From Psychrobacter sp. (GTDB lineage: Bacteria > Pseudomonadota > Gammaproteobacteria > Pseudomonadales > Moraxellaceae), in contig JAGLBE010000002.1 of assembly GCA_018260445.1 (NCBI GenBank), forward strand, positions 277 through 64,276: a stretch of 64,000 nt of DNA. Reading direction: 5' to 3'. The translations under genes and the position numbers were made by a program. The notes beneath the pieces are model-generated. The model had not been told where the DNA came from. It saw only the letters and a list, made by a program, of their open reading frames with translations, and made no database searches. The stretch's first letter is position 1; the number at the start of each line of letters is the position of its first letter. Below are positions 1 through 9,202 of the stretch, piece after piece.

Positions 1-80
1 TGCCTGGCAAAATGGAGATTAAAAAGTTTGATCCCAAAGTACGCCAGCATGTTGTTTTTAAAGAAGCAAAAATCAAGTAG
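1..80 (+). CDS. rpmG: 50S ribosomal protein L33, C-terminal part
   Basis: This is the 3' end of a gene that begins before the window. Reading the frame that ends at the TAG at 78-80 gives 25 residues ending FDPKVRQHVVFKEAKIK, which matches the conserved C-terminus of bacterial L33. L33 is a small protein of the 50S ribosomal subunit near the E site. A strong terminator follows about 60 bp downstream, so rpmG closes its operon, which would normally also carry rpmB upstream. The fragment is short but the motif is very distinctive. Confidence 0.93.
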   Translation, partial: PGKMEIKKFDPKVRQHVVFKEAKIK

Positions 81-140
81 CAAGCCAAGTAACGAGCTAG
101 GCTATAGCTGGGCACACTAGCAGATAAACAACCTATAATA

Positions 141-174
141 AAAAGGGGCTATCATTAATTGATAGCCCCTTTTT
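141..174 (+). terminator. rho-independent terminator after rpmG
   Basis: A perfect hairpin has a 14-bp stem (AAAAGGGGCTATCA paired with its complement at 160-173) and a 5-base loop. It ends in a T-run. It lies 60 bp after the rpmG stop codon. The stem is symmetric with A and T runs on both sides, so it could also act on minus-strand transcripts arriving from 350. Confidence 0.9.
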
Positions 175-349
175 GGCTGTTGTGATGCTCATTTGATAGG
201 TTTGGTAGATTAAAGATTTACTATAATCCACGATAACCTATTAATAAATGCTTTTTATAGAAGTCAAATAGAGTAGTGGACTGGCTATTGATAGCTATTG
301 ATAACTGTGAGTCGGCTACTGGCTTAACTATCAAGCTACAATGCTCTGG

Positions 350-670
350 CTAGCTATAATGCTCTGGCTCTTCATCAAAAACATTGGCATGCCAACGGCT
401 GACCTGCTTGCTCATCACCGCTTGAATGGCCGCATGGATCATATGATGGCCAATAGACTGGGCATCGCCACCCACCATTTCATGTACTTTTGCCGAGAAA
501 TCAATGGTAACAAGCGGGTCCTCGTCACTGTTACTTTCACGTAATATAATCTGACCTTCGTCACTTTCAATCAACTCAAGTACAGTCTCTTGAGCAAATC
601 CTTGCTTTTGTGGCAAATCGTCCAATTCCCCATCGGTTTGGAACACATCTTTTTCTACATCAAATACCAT
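350..670 (-). CDS. conserved hypothetical acidic protein
   Basis: A 106-residue acidic protein that I do not recognise. It has no signal peptide or membrane segment and carries a Glu/Asp-rich first half. The ATG is supported by GGGAG six bases upstream on the coding strand. A small repeated segment, two copies of about 14 bp around AATGCTCTGG at 339-370, overlaps the 3' end and stop codon, so the last residues lie inside a local duplication. It stands alone between the rpmG terminator and a pair of small membrane proteins. Probably cytosolic; function unknown. Confidence 0.65.
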   Translation of the reverse strand: MVFDVEKDVFQTDGELDDLPQKQGFAQETVLELIESDEGQIILRESNSDEDPLVTIDFSAKVHEMVGGDAQSIGHHMIHAAIQAVMSKQVSRWHANVFDEEPEHYS

Positions 671-838
671 GCTGTACTCCCGTCTATAGCAAAGTGTCTT
701 ACCCTATACAATGGACGCTTTGACAGCGAATTTCAAGCTATTTTCGCAATTTTATGCAGCCACCGCTTGCAGGCTGGCGACTAGAGTCGCTTTGAGATAA
801 TTGACGATAATCCTATCCTTAATTAAGAAAAGCTTAAA

Positions 839-1150
839 CTAACGCCAATAACGCAATTTTGCCAAAATAAATAACAAAGCCACAAACATGCCCAAATAAT
901 AGGCGTTTTTTAAGGCAAAAGTAGGGTCGCGATATTTAAAAGGCAAAGCCACTACCGCCGTAGCGGTTGGAAACAATACCAGCATCAGTAGCCAGTTCTC
1001 AAATACGATAAGCCAACCCTGAAATCCTTCGGCTTTACGTAAGCCCGCCAACCCCAGTAACAGACAGGCTAGGATGAGGGCTTTGATTAAGCCTTTAGGA
1101 ATGTCCTTGGGATAAGGGTAATAAAACGAGTTAGGGTTAAACATTGACAC
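839..1150 (-). CDS. small membrane protein, unknown function
   Basis: A 103-residue hydrophobic protein with about three predicted membrane segments (roughly residues 20-37, 50-70 and 83-98) and a Tyr/Pro-rich N-terminus. The start is GTG at 1150 with AAGGA seven bases upstream; an ATG two codons later (1144) is possible but is too far from that ribosome binding site. It lies 42 bp downstream of another small membrane protein on the same strand, and the two may be cotranscribed. No family recognised. Confidence 0.6.
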   Translation of the reverse strand: MSMFNPNSFYYPYPKDIPKGLIKALILACLLLGLAGLRKAEGFQGWLIVFENWLLMLVLFPTATAVVALPFKYRDPTFALKNAYYLGMFVALLFILAKLRYWR

Positions 1151-1192
1151 ATTCGCATCCTTATCTATAAACCAATAAACTATAAATGCTCA

Positions 1193-1558
1193 TTAACTAT
1201 AAGTACCCATTAACCACAGCATGGTCACGCAAGACAACAGCCAACCCAAGCTTAAAGCGTTGCGGCGTTGAATGTTGGCATCTGTGAGTCGATTCATCAT
1301 CCAGGCCCCAAGCCAAAATAGCAAGGGGATGCCTATCACAAAAGCAGGCACGATAACCGCTGCATGCTGTAGCACCGATTGCCATGCCTCGCCTGTCAGT
1401 AGCCGAAACACGTAGCCCGCCAAGCTCAATATCAGTGAAAAGATAGCCAAACCTCTGGTGATACCTAAAGGTACCAAGCTTGGGGTAGTATCACTACTCT
1501 GCCCATTTTGGTCAGTCTGGTTTAGGTCAAGCGGTGGGGTGGGTTCTTGGTGATGCAT
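1193..1558 (-). CDS. small membrane protein, unknown function
   Basis: A 121-residue protein with a hydrophilic, Pro/Gln-rich N-terminus of about 30 residues. Three hydrophobic stretches follow (about 34-53, 65-85 and 100-118), which suggests an inner-membrane protein. It sits 71 bp downstream of rpe and 42 bp upstream of the next small membrane protein, all on the minus strand, so a loose operon with rpe is possible. No motif gives a function. Confidence 0.6.
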   Translation of the reverse strand: MHHQEPTPPLDLNQTDQNGQSSDTTPSLVPLGITRGLAIFSLILSLAGYVFRLLTGEAWQSVLQHAAVIVPAFVIGIPLLFWLGAWMMNRLTDANIQRRNALSLGWLLSCVTMLWLMGTYS

Positions 1559-1629
1559 AGGCCTGCTTATAATGTTATTGAGGGGCTTGTTTTAGTCGAC
1601 TATCTGTTGCTAAATTTATTTAAACTTGG

Positions 1630-2322
1630 CTAAATCTTAGTAGCACCCACTAAACTGAGCTCGGCACGCATGGCGTCAATGGCTGTTTTATAGTCGGGTT
1701 GATTAAAAATAGCGGAGCCTGCCACAAACATATCTGCCCCTGCTTCGGCAATGGCACGGATGTTACTGGCTTTGACCCCGCCATCCACCTCTAAGCGAAT
1801 ATCACGGCCACTGGCATCAATCAAGGCGCGCACCTGTTTTACTTTAGCTAACGTCGTCTCAATAAACGACTGACCACCAAAGCCCGGGTTGACGCTCATT
1901 AGCAAAATTTGGTCAACCTTGTCCATCACATAATCCAGATAATGCAAGGGGGTGGCAGGGTTCAATACCAGACCACATTGCGCCCCACCTTCCTTAATCA
2001 GTTGTAGCGACCTATCAACATGATGAGTGGCCTCGGGATGAAAGGTGATGATGTTAGCCCCGGCCTCTAAAAACTGCTCAATCATGCCATCAACTGGGCT
2101 GACCATCAAATGGACATCAATAGGCGCCTTGATGCCATAATCACGTAAGGCCTTACATATCATGCTTCCAAAAGTGAGATTGGGCACATAATGGTTGTCC
2201 ATCACATCAAAATGAATCACATCGGCACCAGCCCGTAACACGGCATCCACCTCCTCCCCCAACCGTGCAAAATCTGCAGATAAAATAGAGGGGGCGATGA
2301 GATAAGGTTGGGTGGAAGCCAT
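1630..2322 (-). CDS. rpe: ribulose-phosphate 3-epimerase
   Basis: Interconverts D-ribulose 5-phosphate and D-xylulose 5-phosphate in the pentose phosphate pathway. The 230-residue length is typical of this TIM-barrel family. Hallmarks are the [15 protein letters not shown] opening, the metal-binding [16 protein letters not shown] segment (His37 and Asp39), DVHLMV with His71, the phosphate-binding [12 protein letters not shown] loop, and LEVDGGV with the catalytic aspartate. The coding strand has no strong ribosome binding site at the ATG. The upstream segment 2323-2538 holds only repeats at the fghA end. Confidence 0.96.
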   Translation of the reverse strand: MASTQPYLIAPSILSADFARLGEEVDAVLRAGADVIHFDVMDNHYVPNLTFGSMICKALRDYGIKAPIDVHLMVSPVDGMIEQFLEAGANIITFHPEATHHVDRSLQLIKEGGAQCGLVLNPATPLHYLDYVMDKVDQILLMSVNPGFGGQSFIETTLAKVKQVRALIDASGRDIRLEVDGGVKASNIRAIAEAGADMFVAGSAIFNQPDYKTAIDAMRAELSLVGATKI

Positions 2323-2494
2323 AAGGAGGATACCTGTTTGTTGAGTTTTGGGTTAATTTTTTAGGGTTTTGGATAATTGGCAATGGCGATATTATAATAC
2401 GTTAACCGGGTAACGATGCCACTGATTGCGACTGCTTCGCTTGCTGGCTGTATTCACGGTTTAAATCAGGTTGCCGATGACTGACTACCTTGCA

Positions 2495-2557
2495 AGCGGC
2501 TTTATACTGTCGCTTTATATTGCTGCTTTATTGCTGCTTTATAGTGTCGCTTTATAA
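2495..2557. repeat. tandem array, about 13-bp period, at the fghA 3' end
   Basis: Five imperfect units related to TGTCGCTTTATAT lie head to tail, four of 13 bp and one of 11 bp. The array runs across the fghA stop codon at 2539-2541, so the last few residues of the esterase are encoded inside it. It resembles in period, but not in sequence, the arrays after ureG, rpoZ and map. Confidence 0.7.
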
Positions 2558-3402
2558 TGATGCTCAATATGGTCATCCATCACACTTTGCACAAAATAAT
2601 AACTATGGTCATAGCTGGCATGATAACGCAGAGTTAGAGGCTGCCCCACCGCTTGGCAGACTTTTTGAATCTTATCCGTTTGTAGGTGATTGTCCTGATA
2701 AAATTCATCGGCCTCGCCTTGATCAATCAAAATAGACGGATATTGCTTGCCTGCCTGTTGAATCGCACTGACCGCATCATGCTGCGACCAACTTTGCTGA
2801 CTATTATCCGCCCCAAAATAGGCTTGATAAGCCTCCTCCCCCCACTGCGACTCGCTAACAGCCGCTATCGGTGCTATGGCTGATACACTAACAAACTTGC
2901 TAGGATATTTAAAACCAAGTAGCAATGCGCCATGCCCGCCCATAGAATGCCCCATCAAGCCAATACTGCTGATGGTAAATAAATCCGTTACCAGCTCGTA
3001 AAACTCATTGATGATATAGCTTTGCATCTTAAAATGAGTCTCCCAAGGGGCTTGGCTGGCATCAACATAATAGCTGGCGCCTTGACCTACGTAATAACGC
3101 TCATCGTCGGCAATGTCACTATTGGGATTGGTCGACGATTTTGGCGAGGTATCAGGCGCAATAAAAATAACTCCCATTTCACTACATTTTTTTTGAAAAT
3201 GGGCCTTGTGGGTTGGGTTATCTGGGCTACAGGTTAACCCTGATAAAAACATAATAGCAGGGCACGTTTTTCCTGCTAAGGCTTTATCGGGCAGATAAAT
3301 ACTAAAGGTCATGGTGCTGTTCGTGGCGCTAGACTCATGAGTGTAATAGTGTTGTTCGCCATCAAAACAGCGGTTATTACTGGTTAAGGTTAATATCGAC
3401 AT
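2539..3402 (-). CDS. fghA: S-formylglutathione hydrolase
   Basis: Hydrolyses S-formylglutathione to formate and glutathione, the second step of glutathione-dependent formaldehyde oxidation. The 287 residues match the esterase D family. The nucleophile elbow GHSMGGHGAL places Ser153, and Asp232 (GEADEF) and His266 (YDHSYYF) complete the catalytic triad. The FLSGLTC motif near residue 52 is also typical. It lies downstream of adhC on the same strand, the usual partner, but 485 bp away with a REP-like inverted pair between, so it may be transcribed separately. The C-terminal codons overlap a tandem repeat. Confidence 0.95.
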   Translation of the reverse strand: MSILTLTSNNRCFDGEQHYYTHESSATNSTMTFSIYLPDKALAGKTCPAIMFLSGLTCSPDNPTHKAHFQKKCSEMGVIFIAPDTSPKSSTNPNSDIADDERYYVGQGASYYVDASQAPWETHFKMQSYIINEFYELVTDLFTISSIGLMGHSMGGHGALLLGFKYPSKFVSVSAIAPIAAVSESQWGEEAYQAYFGADNSQQSWSQHDAVSAIQQAGKQYPSILIDQGEADEFYQDNHLQTDKIQKVCQAVGQPLTLRYHASYDHSYYFVQSVMDDHIEHHYKATL

Positions 3403-3887
3403 GGCGCAATCCTTTATTTTATTATAGTTATCGTTTACCTCACCCTCAACTTATTATCCTAAACTTAAACACTGAAATAAGCCATGTTTTTAGATGTAGG
3501 GTGCGCCCCGCGCACCTTTAGAATAATAATATATTGGAGAGATACGATTCTCAATTTAACGATAATAGAGTTTTGATGATATTTCTTTTGTGTCTTGGTG
3601 CGCAGGGCTCATCCTACACGCTATGGTTGCATCGAAGGTGCGGTTTAGCCCCGATTATAGCAGCTATACTTGGCACAGCATGGGGTTGCAGGCACTTGGC
3701 AAGAGGCGTTATCGAGGCAACAGGAACGACTATTGCCATTAGTGCCTGCCCCCGTGCAAGCCAAGATAGTAGCGCAAAGCGGGATTAGCTACCATGATAA
3801 AACCTCCAAAATTTGAGAGTGGGGTATAGTTATCGTTTAGGGTTATCTATCTTTAGCGCTACCACTAGGCAAATAGCCCTTATCTAA
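3403..3887. other. intergenic region between adhC and fghA
   Basis: A 485-bp gap. It contains an inverted pair of GTAG-headed palindromes (3496-3617). It also holds a stretch (3661-3816) with 51 stop-free codons whose plus-strand translation looks protein-like but has no start or recognisable family. No convincing gene. Confidence 0.6.
3496..3617. repeat. inverted pair of REP-like palindromes
   Basis: The left arm 3496-3516 reads GTAG, then GGTGCGC, CC and GCGCACC. The right arm 3597-3617 is its reverse complement with 18 of 21 positions matching. About 80 AT-rich bases lie between. The GTAG head followed by an imperfect palindrome is the architecture known for REP sequences mobilised by RAYT transposases; an inverted pair is a BIME-like arrangement. 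Two further copies lie at 10635-10655 and 10697-10717. No transposase is present in the window. Confidence 0.7.
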
Positions 3888-5003
3888 TCAGTATTTGATG
3901 ACGCTACGAATACAGTCAGGGTCACTTAATAACTCAAATCCTTTGTTGATTTCATCATGGCGTAGGGTGTGGGTAATCAGCGAATCCACCTCAATCAACC
4001 CTTCCATATACCAATCTACAATAGTCGGCACATCAGTGCGGCCTCTAGCACCGCCAAAGGCAGAGCCTTCCCATTTGCGACCGGTCACCAGTTGAAACGG
4101 CCGGGTGCTAATCTCTTGCCCAGCCCCTGCCACTCCAATAATAATGCTACGCCCCCAGCCTTTGTGGGCGCACTCTAGGGCTTGGCGCATCACCTCGACG
4201 TTGCCAATACATTCAAACGAGTAATCGACGCCGCCATCGGTCATTTGCACAATGCGGTCGACGATACTCTCGTTATGGTCTAAATCGTTTGGATTAACAA
4301 AGTCAGTCATCCCAAAACGACGACCGATTGCCGCACGGCTAGGGTCAATATCTACCCCAATAATCCGCCGTGCGCCGACCATTTTGGCACCTTGAATTAC
4401 ATTAAGCCCAATGCCGCCAAGCCCAAACACCGCCACAGTCGCCCCTGCTTGCATTTGCGCCGTGTAAACCACAGCCCCTACCCCTGTGGTGACGCCGCAA
4501 CCGATATAGCAGACTTTGTCAAAGGGGGCGTCTTTGCGAATTTTGGCCACGGCAATTTCGGGCAACACTGTATGGCGGGAAAAGGTGGACGTGCCCATAT
4601 AATGATGGATAATTTCACCATCTAGACTAAAGCGTGAGGTGCCATCGGGCATTAAACCTTTGCCTTGGGTGCTACGAATGGCTTGGCAGAGGTTGGTGGC
4701 AGGGTGTAAGCAAAAGCTGCATTCTCGGCATTCTGGTGTATATAATGGAATAACATGGTCGCCCACTTTGAGGTCTTTGACGTTTTTACCAACCTCGACA
4801 ACCACGCCCGCCCCTTCATGCCCCAAAATAGACGGAAACAGCCCCTCGGGGTCGGCACCCGACCACGTATAATAATCGGTATGGCAAATGCCCGTGGCTT
4901 TTAATTCGATGAGTACCTCACCCGCTTGTGGGGGCTCAAGGTCGACTTCGTGTAACGTGAGCGGTTTATTGGCTTCCCAAGCGATGGCGGCAGTGGTTTT
5001 CAT
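3888..5003 (-). CDS. adhC: S-(hydroxymethyl)glutathione dehydrogenase, class III alcohol dehydrogenase
   Basis: NAD-dependent oxidation of the formaldehyde-glutathione adduct to S-formylglutathione. The 371-residue zinc-dependent medium-chain dehydrogenase shows catalytic zinc ligands Cys40 and His62 followed by Glu63. The structural-zinc cysteines are 92, 95, 98 and 106, and the Rossmann glycine motif is GLGGIG. The class III signature [10 protein letters not shown] is present. I chose ATG 5003 because AGGA lies five bases before it and the protein then begins like E. coli FrmA; an ATG two codons upstream (5009) is the alternative. The hydrolase partner fghA lies downstream. No regulator of the FrmR type is adjacent. 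Confidence 0.95.
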   Translation of the reverse strand: MKTTAAIAWEANKPLTLHEVDLEPPQAGEVLIELKATGICHTDYYTWSGADPEGLFPSILGHEGAGVVVEVGKNVKDLKVGDHVIPLYTPECRECSFCLHPATNLCQAIRSTQGKGLMPDGTSRFSLDGEIIHHYMGTSTFSRHTVLPEIAVAKIRKDAPFDKVCYIGCGVTTGVGAVVYTAQMQAGATVAVFGLGGIGLNVIQGAKMVGARRIIGVDIDPSRAAIGRRFGMTDFVNPNDLDHNESIVDRIVQMTDGGVDYSFECIGNVEVMRQALECAHKGWGRSIIIGVAGAGQEISTRPFQLVTGRKWEGSAFGGARGRTDVPTIVDWYMEGLIEVDSLITHTLRHDEINKGFELLSDPDCIRSVIKY

Positions 5004-5298
5004 ACGCATCCTAGTCGTGTTGTTTGAGTTATTTTAATACTTTTGGCTAACTTTACGAGATGTTAACTCACTTTAGCCAGTTTAACACAGTGGTTTTTAA
5101 CATCAGTAGTGGCTAAGTTATGAATACGTAAACCGTCAAGTCCTAAGCCTAAACCCTTAGCATAAGCCCTAAGCATAGACGATTGATATTGCCTCTTCTA
5201 TTTTATTTCTATTATCGTTATAGTAGGGGTTGTCTATCTATTTAATTACTTTTTATTTACTTTATTGAACCCTCATTTCTTTGCAAGGCTAGAAACTG

Positions 5299-6312
5299 TT
5301 GACTTGGTTATCCTCCCTCCATTTAAGTTTTGATTATGTAGCAAGCAGCCAAAAAACCCGCCTGTTTCATCGTTTGCATACCGGGGCCTTGATGGTGCAG
5401 CGTGCCTTATATCCCGAGCCGGAACTTAACCAAAATACGCAAAGCAAGTCGCAAGCTGGTATCTGCCATATTTATGTGTTGTATCCCCCTGCTGGCATTG
5501 CCGATGGTGATAGTCTACAATTAGAGTTTAAGCTCAATAGCAACAGTCATGCGGTAATAACCACGCCTGGGGCAGGTAAATGGTATGGACAGCGTGAGTC
5601 GATACGCCCGATAGCAAGCAATAGTGCAACCTCAACTACTCAAGAGGTTAGCTGCAAGAATGCTGGTGCTGGTGGTAAAACTTCTAGCACCGGTCAAACA
5701 AAACAACCTGCCGCGAAACAACATATTGATGCACGGCTTGACGAGGGTGCAATTTTAGAATGGTTGCCGCAAGAAAGCATTTATTATAATCATTCGGTCG
5801 CGCGCGCCGTTAACCATTTTTATCTGGCAGCAACCGCGAGTTTGCTAACTTGGGACATTGCAGTGTTTGGCCGCCAAGCCCATTGTGAGACGTTTACGCA
5901 GGGTCATTACGGCAACCGTTTAGAGATATGGCGTAACCAGCAGTTACTGGTAAGCGAGTATACGTCGCAAGCCGCCGCTTCTCGCTGGTTTAGCTCGCCA
6001 CTAGGATTAAATCGTCACCATGTGCATGGCTCGTTTTGGGCAGTGCCAAGTGGCGAGGTGATTGCGCCACAACATCGTGATAATCCTCTAAAAATGGGCG
6101 CATATTTGGATACGATGATAACGCAGTTGCGAAGTCTAATCGATAAGCGGCAGTTGCCGATTGTGTGTACCCACAATTATCAGGCGATTAATATCCGTTA
6201 TTTGGGCGGTGATGTGCGTGCGTGCTTTGACGCCTTTTATCAAGCTCGAGAGTTATTAAGACAGCACTGGTATGGCTTGCTGCTGCATCGCCCTAGAATT
6301 TGGGACACCTAG
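5299..6312 (+). CDS. ureD: urease accessory protein UreD
   Basis: UreD binds apo-urease and, with UreF and UreG, delivers nickel to the active site. The 337 residues are longer than the usual 270-300, with a variable Ser/Thr/Gly-rich insertion around residues 100-155. Recognisable UreD segments include GALMVQRALYPEP near the N-terminus, CHIYVLYPPAGIADGD, ITTPGAGKWY, LEWLPQESIYYN and the NRLEIWRN region. The only workable start is TTG at 5299, because an in-frame stop lies at 5290-5292 and the first ATG is after the conserved core begins. AAGG lies ten bases before the TTG. First gene of the urease cluster. Confidence 0.92.
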   Translation: MTWLSSLHLSFDYVASSQKTRLFHRLHTGALMVQRALYPEPELNQNTQSKSQAGICHIYVLYPPAGIADGDSLQLEFKLNSNSHAVITTPGAGKWYGQRESIRPIASNSATSTTQEVSCKNAGAGGKTSSTGQTKQPAAKQHIDARLDEGAILEWLPQESIYYNHSVARAVNHFYLAATASLLTWDIAVFGRQAHCETFTQGHYGNRLEIWRNQQLLVSEYTSQAAASRWFSSPLGLNRHHVHGSFWAVPSGEVIAPQHRDNPLKMGAYLDTMITQLRSLIDKRQLPIVCTHNYQAINIRYLGGDVRACFDAFYQARELLRQHWYGLLLHRPRIWDT

Positions 6313-6408
6313 CCACGCAGGCTTTGGGCGCAATACCTTGATAATCGTTGATTTTGAAATAACCCTATTTGAATAACCCTATAGTCAATCATATTTTAAG
6401 GACGTCTG

Positions 6409-6711
6409 ATGCAATTAACCCCGACTGAAAAAGACAAACTGCTACTGTTTACCGCTGGCATGGTCGCCGAGCGCCGCAAAAATAGAGGGGTGAAGCTCAA
6501 TTATCCCGAAGCCATCGCTTATATTAGTATGCTGCTGATGGAAGGGGCACGCGATGGCAAAAGCGTAGCACAGTTGATGAGTGAGGGGGCAACCTATTTG
6601 TCCAGCGATGACGTGATGGACGGCATTGCCGATATGATTGCCGATGTGCAGATTGAGGCCACCTTTCCAGACGGTACCAAGCTGGTCACAGTACATAATC
6701 CGATTGTTTAA
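6409..6711 (+). CDS. ureA: urease subunit gamma
   Basis: The smallest structural subunit of urease, which hydrolyses urea to ammonia and carbamate. The 100-residue length is exact for the family and the segments [30 protein letters not shown] and [19 protein letters not shown] are canonical. AAGGA lies seven bases before the ATG. A 14-bp direct duplication (AATAACCCTATTTG unit, about 6355-6383) occupies the short gap after ureD. The gene is separate from the beta subunit, unlike the gamma-beta fusion of Helicobacter. Confidence 0.97.
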   Translation: MQLTPTEKDKLLLFTAGMVAERRKNRGVKLNYPEAIAYISMLLMEGARDGKSVAQLMSEGATYLSSDDVMDGIADMIADVQIEATFPDGTKLVTVHNPIV

Positions 6712-6823
6712 TAGCTTTTGTGTCTAATAAAGTTAAGACTAAGATAAGATTTGTTGATTGACAATAAAGCACTCTATCACTCTCTATCACTCTTTATCAC
6801 CTAGGAAATAAATAAGGATAACT

Positions 6824-9109
6824 ATGCAATTGGGGCAATTGGGGAAAACAGGAAAAGCAGGCGAGTATAAAATAAGAGCGGGTGAGATGGTGTTAAATGC
6901 AGGGCGTTCGGTGCAAACGCTCGAGGTGGTCAATACCGGCGATAGACCCATTCAAATTGGCTCACACTATCATTTTTATGAAGTCAATAAGGCGTTAAGC
7001 TTTACCAGAGAGTCCACCAAAGGCTATCGCTTAAATATTTTATCGGGCACGGCGGTACGCTTTGAGCCGGGTCAAGCCCGTACGGTTGAATTGGTCGCTA
7101 TTGCGGGCAAGCAAGAGGTCTATGGCTTTGCAGGTGAGGTGATGGGCAGCGTGACACCCATACTAACCGACGCCACCTCACAAAAACGCATTGATAGGCG
7201 CGTGTATGCCGAGCATTTTGGCCCCACTACGGGCGACAAAGTACGCCTCGCCGACACTGATTTATGGCTTGAGGTCGAGTATGATTTGACCCATCAGGTA
7301 GACGCTGAGCCAGATACCTCATCACAATATGAGCGCACTCACAGCCTTTCAAGCAATGAAGATTCGATGCCGGTAAGTGGCTCGCAACATGCTGCACCCG
7401 TTGCCACTGATACCGATAAGGCTATTAATAATGAAACCACGGCTGCATTGCCTAACCTAAGCATTGGCGAAGAGGTGAAATTTGGTGGCGGCAAGGTAAT
7501 TCGAGATGGTATGGGGCAATCGCAATTGCTTGGCGCCCAAGTGCCTGACACCGTGATAACCAATGCGCTCATTGTAGATTATAGCGGCATTTATAAAGCA
7601 GATGTGGCAATGAAAGATGGGCGCATCAGCGGCATTGGCAAAGCGGGCAACCCGGATATTCAGCCCAATGTCACCTTACCCATTGGCGCGGCTACCGAAA
7701 TTATTGCCGGCGAGGGCAAAATTTTGACCCCAGGCGGCATTGACAGCCACATTCATTTTATTGCCCCACAGCAATGCGAAACGGCATTAATGTCTGGAAT
7801 AACCACTATGCTAGGCGGCGGCACCGGCCCTGCGCAAGGCACCCTTGCCACTACTTGTACCCCCGGTGCCTATCATATTCAAAGCATGCTAAAGGCCACC
7901 GATGCCATCCCAATGAACATTGGCTTTTTGGGCAAGGGCAACGTAAGCCTAGCACAGCCCATTGTTGAGCAGATTACAGCCGGTGCTATCGGCTTAAAAC
8001 TGCATGAGGATTGGGGCACCACGCCACAAGCCATCGACAACTGCCTGAGCGTTGCAGAGGATTATGATGTACAGGTCGCCATTCATAGCGACACCCTAAA
8101 CGAAAGTGGCTATTTAGAGAGCACCCTAGACGCTTTCAAAAACCGCTGCATCCACACCTTTCATACCGAGGGCGCAGGCGGCGGCCATGCTCCCGATATT
8201 TTAAAAGCCATTGGCGTAGCGCATGTATTGCCCTCCTCAACCAATCCGACCCGACCCTTTACCGTTAACACCATTGATGAGCATTTAGACATGCTAATGG
8301 TGTGCCATCACCTAAGCCCTGCAATCGCCGAGGACGTGGCATTCGCTGAAAGTCGTATTCGAAAAGAAACCATTGCCGCCGAAGACATATTGCATGACCT
8401 AGGCGCTATCTCGATGATGAGCAGCGATTCGCAAGCGATGGGACGGGTGGGCGAAGTGATTATTCGCACCTGGCAAACCGCTGACAAAATGAAAGCGCAG
8501 CGTGGTCATCTTGCCCCCGATAGCTCGGCAAAAACCGAGCAGGATTTAGGGCTTATCTCGCTCGCTGCAACCGACAGCGAGCAGGACAACGACAACTTCC
8601 GAATTAAACGCTATATTGCCAAATACACCATCAACCCAGCAATTACTCATGGCATTAGCGATGAAGTCGGCTCGATAGCCGTGGGTAAATGGGCAGATTT
8701 AATCCTTTGGTCGCCCGCCTTTTTTGGGGTTAAGCCCGATTGCATTATCAAAGGTGGACTGATCGCCGCAGCGCCCATGGGTGACATCAACGCCTCTATC
8801 CCAACCCCGCAGCCGGTGCACTACCGTGGCATGTTTGCCAGCTACCCCAAAACGGTGGCGCAAACCTGCATCACCTTTATGTCACAAGCGGCGATTGCAT
8901 CCGGCGTAGACAAACAGTTGGCGCTCAACAAGGTGATTAAACCAGTGCACAATATTCGTCAAGTGCGTAAGCAGGATATGCGCCTGAACAGCCATTGCCC
9001 AGAAATGGATGTGAACCCAGAAACCTATGAAGTGTATGCCGATGGCGAATTAATGAGCTGTGAGCCTGCCGAGCAATTGCCAATGGCGCAGCGTTATTTC
9101 TTGTTTTAA
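6824..9109 (+). CDS. ureBC: fused urease subunit beta-alpha (UreB-UreC)
   Basis: One 761-residue polypeptide carries UreB (about residues 1-115, with [17 protein letters not shown] and [12 protein letters not shown]) and then UreC (from about residue 124, [21 protein letters not shown], to the C-terminal MAQRYFLF). The two are separated by fewer than ten linker residues. All nickel-site and catalytic residues are in place: His309, His311, the carbamylated Lys392, His421, His447, Asp535, plus His495 and Arg511 of the flap. Their offset from Klebsiella UreC numbering is a constant 175. Two insertions occur in UreC: about 50-55 residues at 157-213, and about 18-20 at 563-587. No stop or frameshift lies at the junction. 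AAGGA precedes the ATG. Expected to be a functional cytosolic urease. Confidence 0.95.
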   Translation: MQLGQLGKTGKAGEYKIRAGEMVLNAGRSVQTLEVVNTGDRPIQIGSHYHFYEVNKALSFTRESTKGYRLNILSGTAVRFEPGQARTVELVAIAGKQEVYGFAGEVMGSVTPILTDATSQKRIDRRVYAEHFGPTTGDKVRLADTDLWLEVEYDLTHQVDAEPDTSSQYERTHSLSSNEDSMPVSGSQHAAPVATDTDKAINNETTAALPNLSIGEEVKFGGGKVIRDGMGQSQLLGAQVPDTVITNALIVDYSGIYKADVAMKDGRISGIGKAGNPDIQPNVTLPIGAATEIIAGEGKILTPGGIDSHIHFIAPQQCETALMSGITTMLGGGTGPAQGTLATTCTPGAYHIQSMLKATDAIPMNIGFLGKGNVSLAQPIVEQITAGAIGLKLHEDWGTTPQAIDNCLSVAEDYDVQVAIHSDTLNESGYLESTLDAFKNRCIHTFHTEGAGGGHAPDILKAIGVAHVLPSSTNPTRPFTVNTIDEHLDMLMVCHHLSPAIAEDVAFAESRIRKETIAAEDILHDLGAISMMSSDSQAMGRVGEVIIRTWQTADKMKAQRGHLAPDSSAKTEQDLGLISLAATDSEQDNDNFRIKRYIAKYTINPAITHGISDEVGSIAVGKWADLILWSPAFFGVKPDCIIKGGLIAAAPMGDINASIPTPQPVHYRGMFASYPKTVAQTCITFMSQAAIASGVDKQLALNKVIKPVHNIRQVRKQDMRLNSHCPEMDVNPETYEVYADGELMSCEPAEQLPMAQRYFLF

Positions 9110-9202
9110 AAAGATAGACAGTTGGATGAGGTCAAATCCATCCGACCTATACAAAAATTGGCAGATAGCCGCTATCATTCATCACCTTTAAGCCAAACCC
9201 TT

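Noticed and set aside
3534-3788. An 84-codon plus-strand frame between fghA and adhC
   Set aside because: It starts between the two arms of a REP pair and runs through the right arm, has no ribosome binding site and shows no family pattern. A different frame of the same stretch looked more protein-like.
9122-9202. TTG start of ureE 27 codons upstream
   Set aside because: The extra residues have no counterpart in UreE, and the ATG at 9203 begins exactly at the family start.
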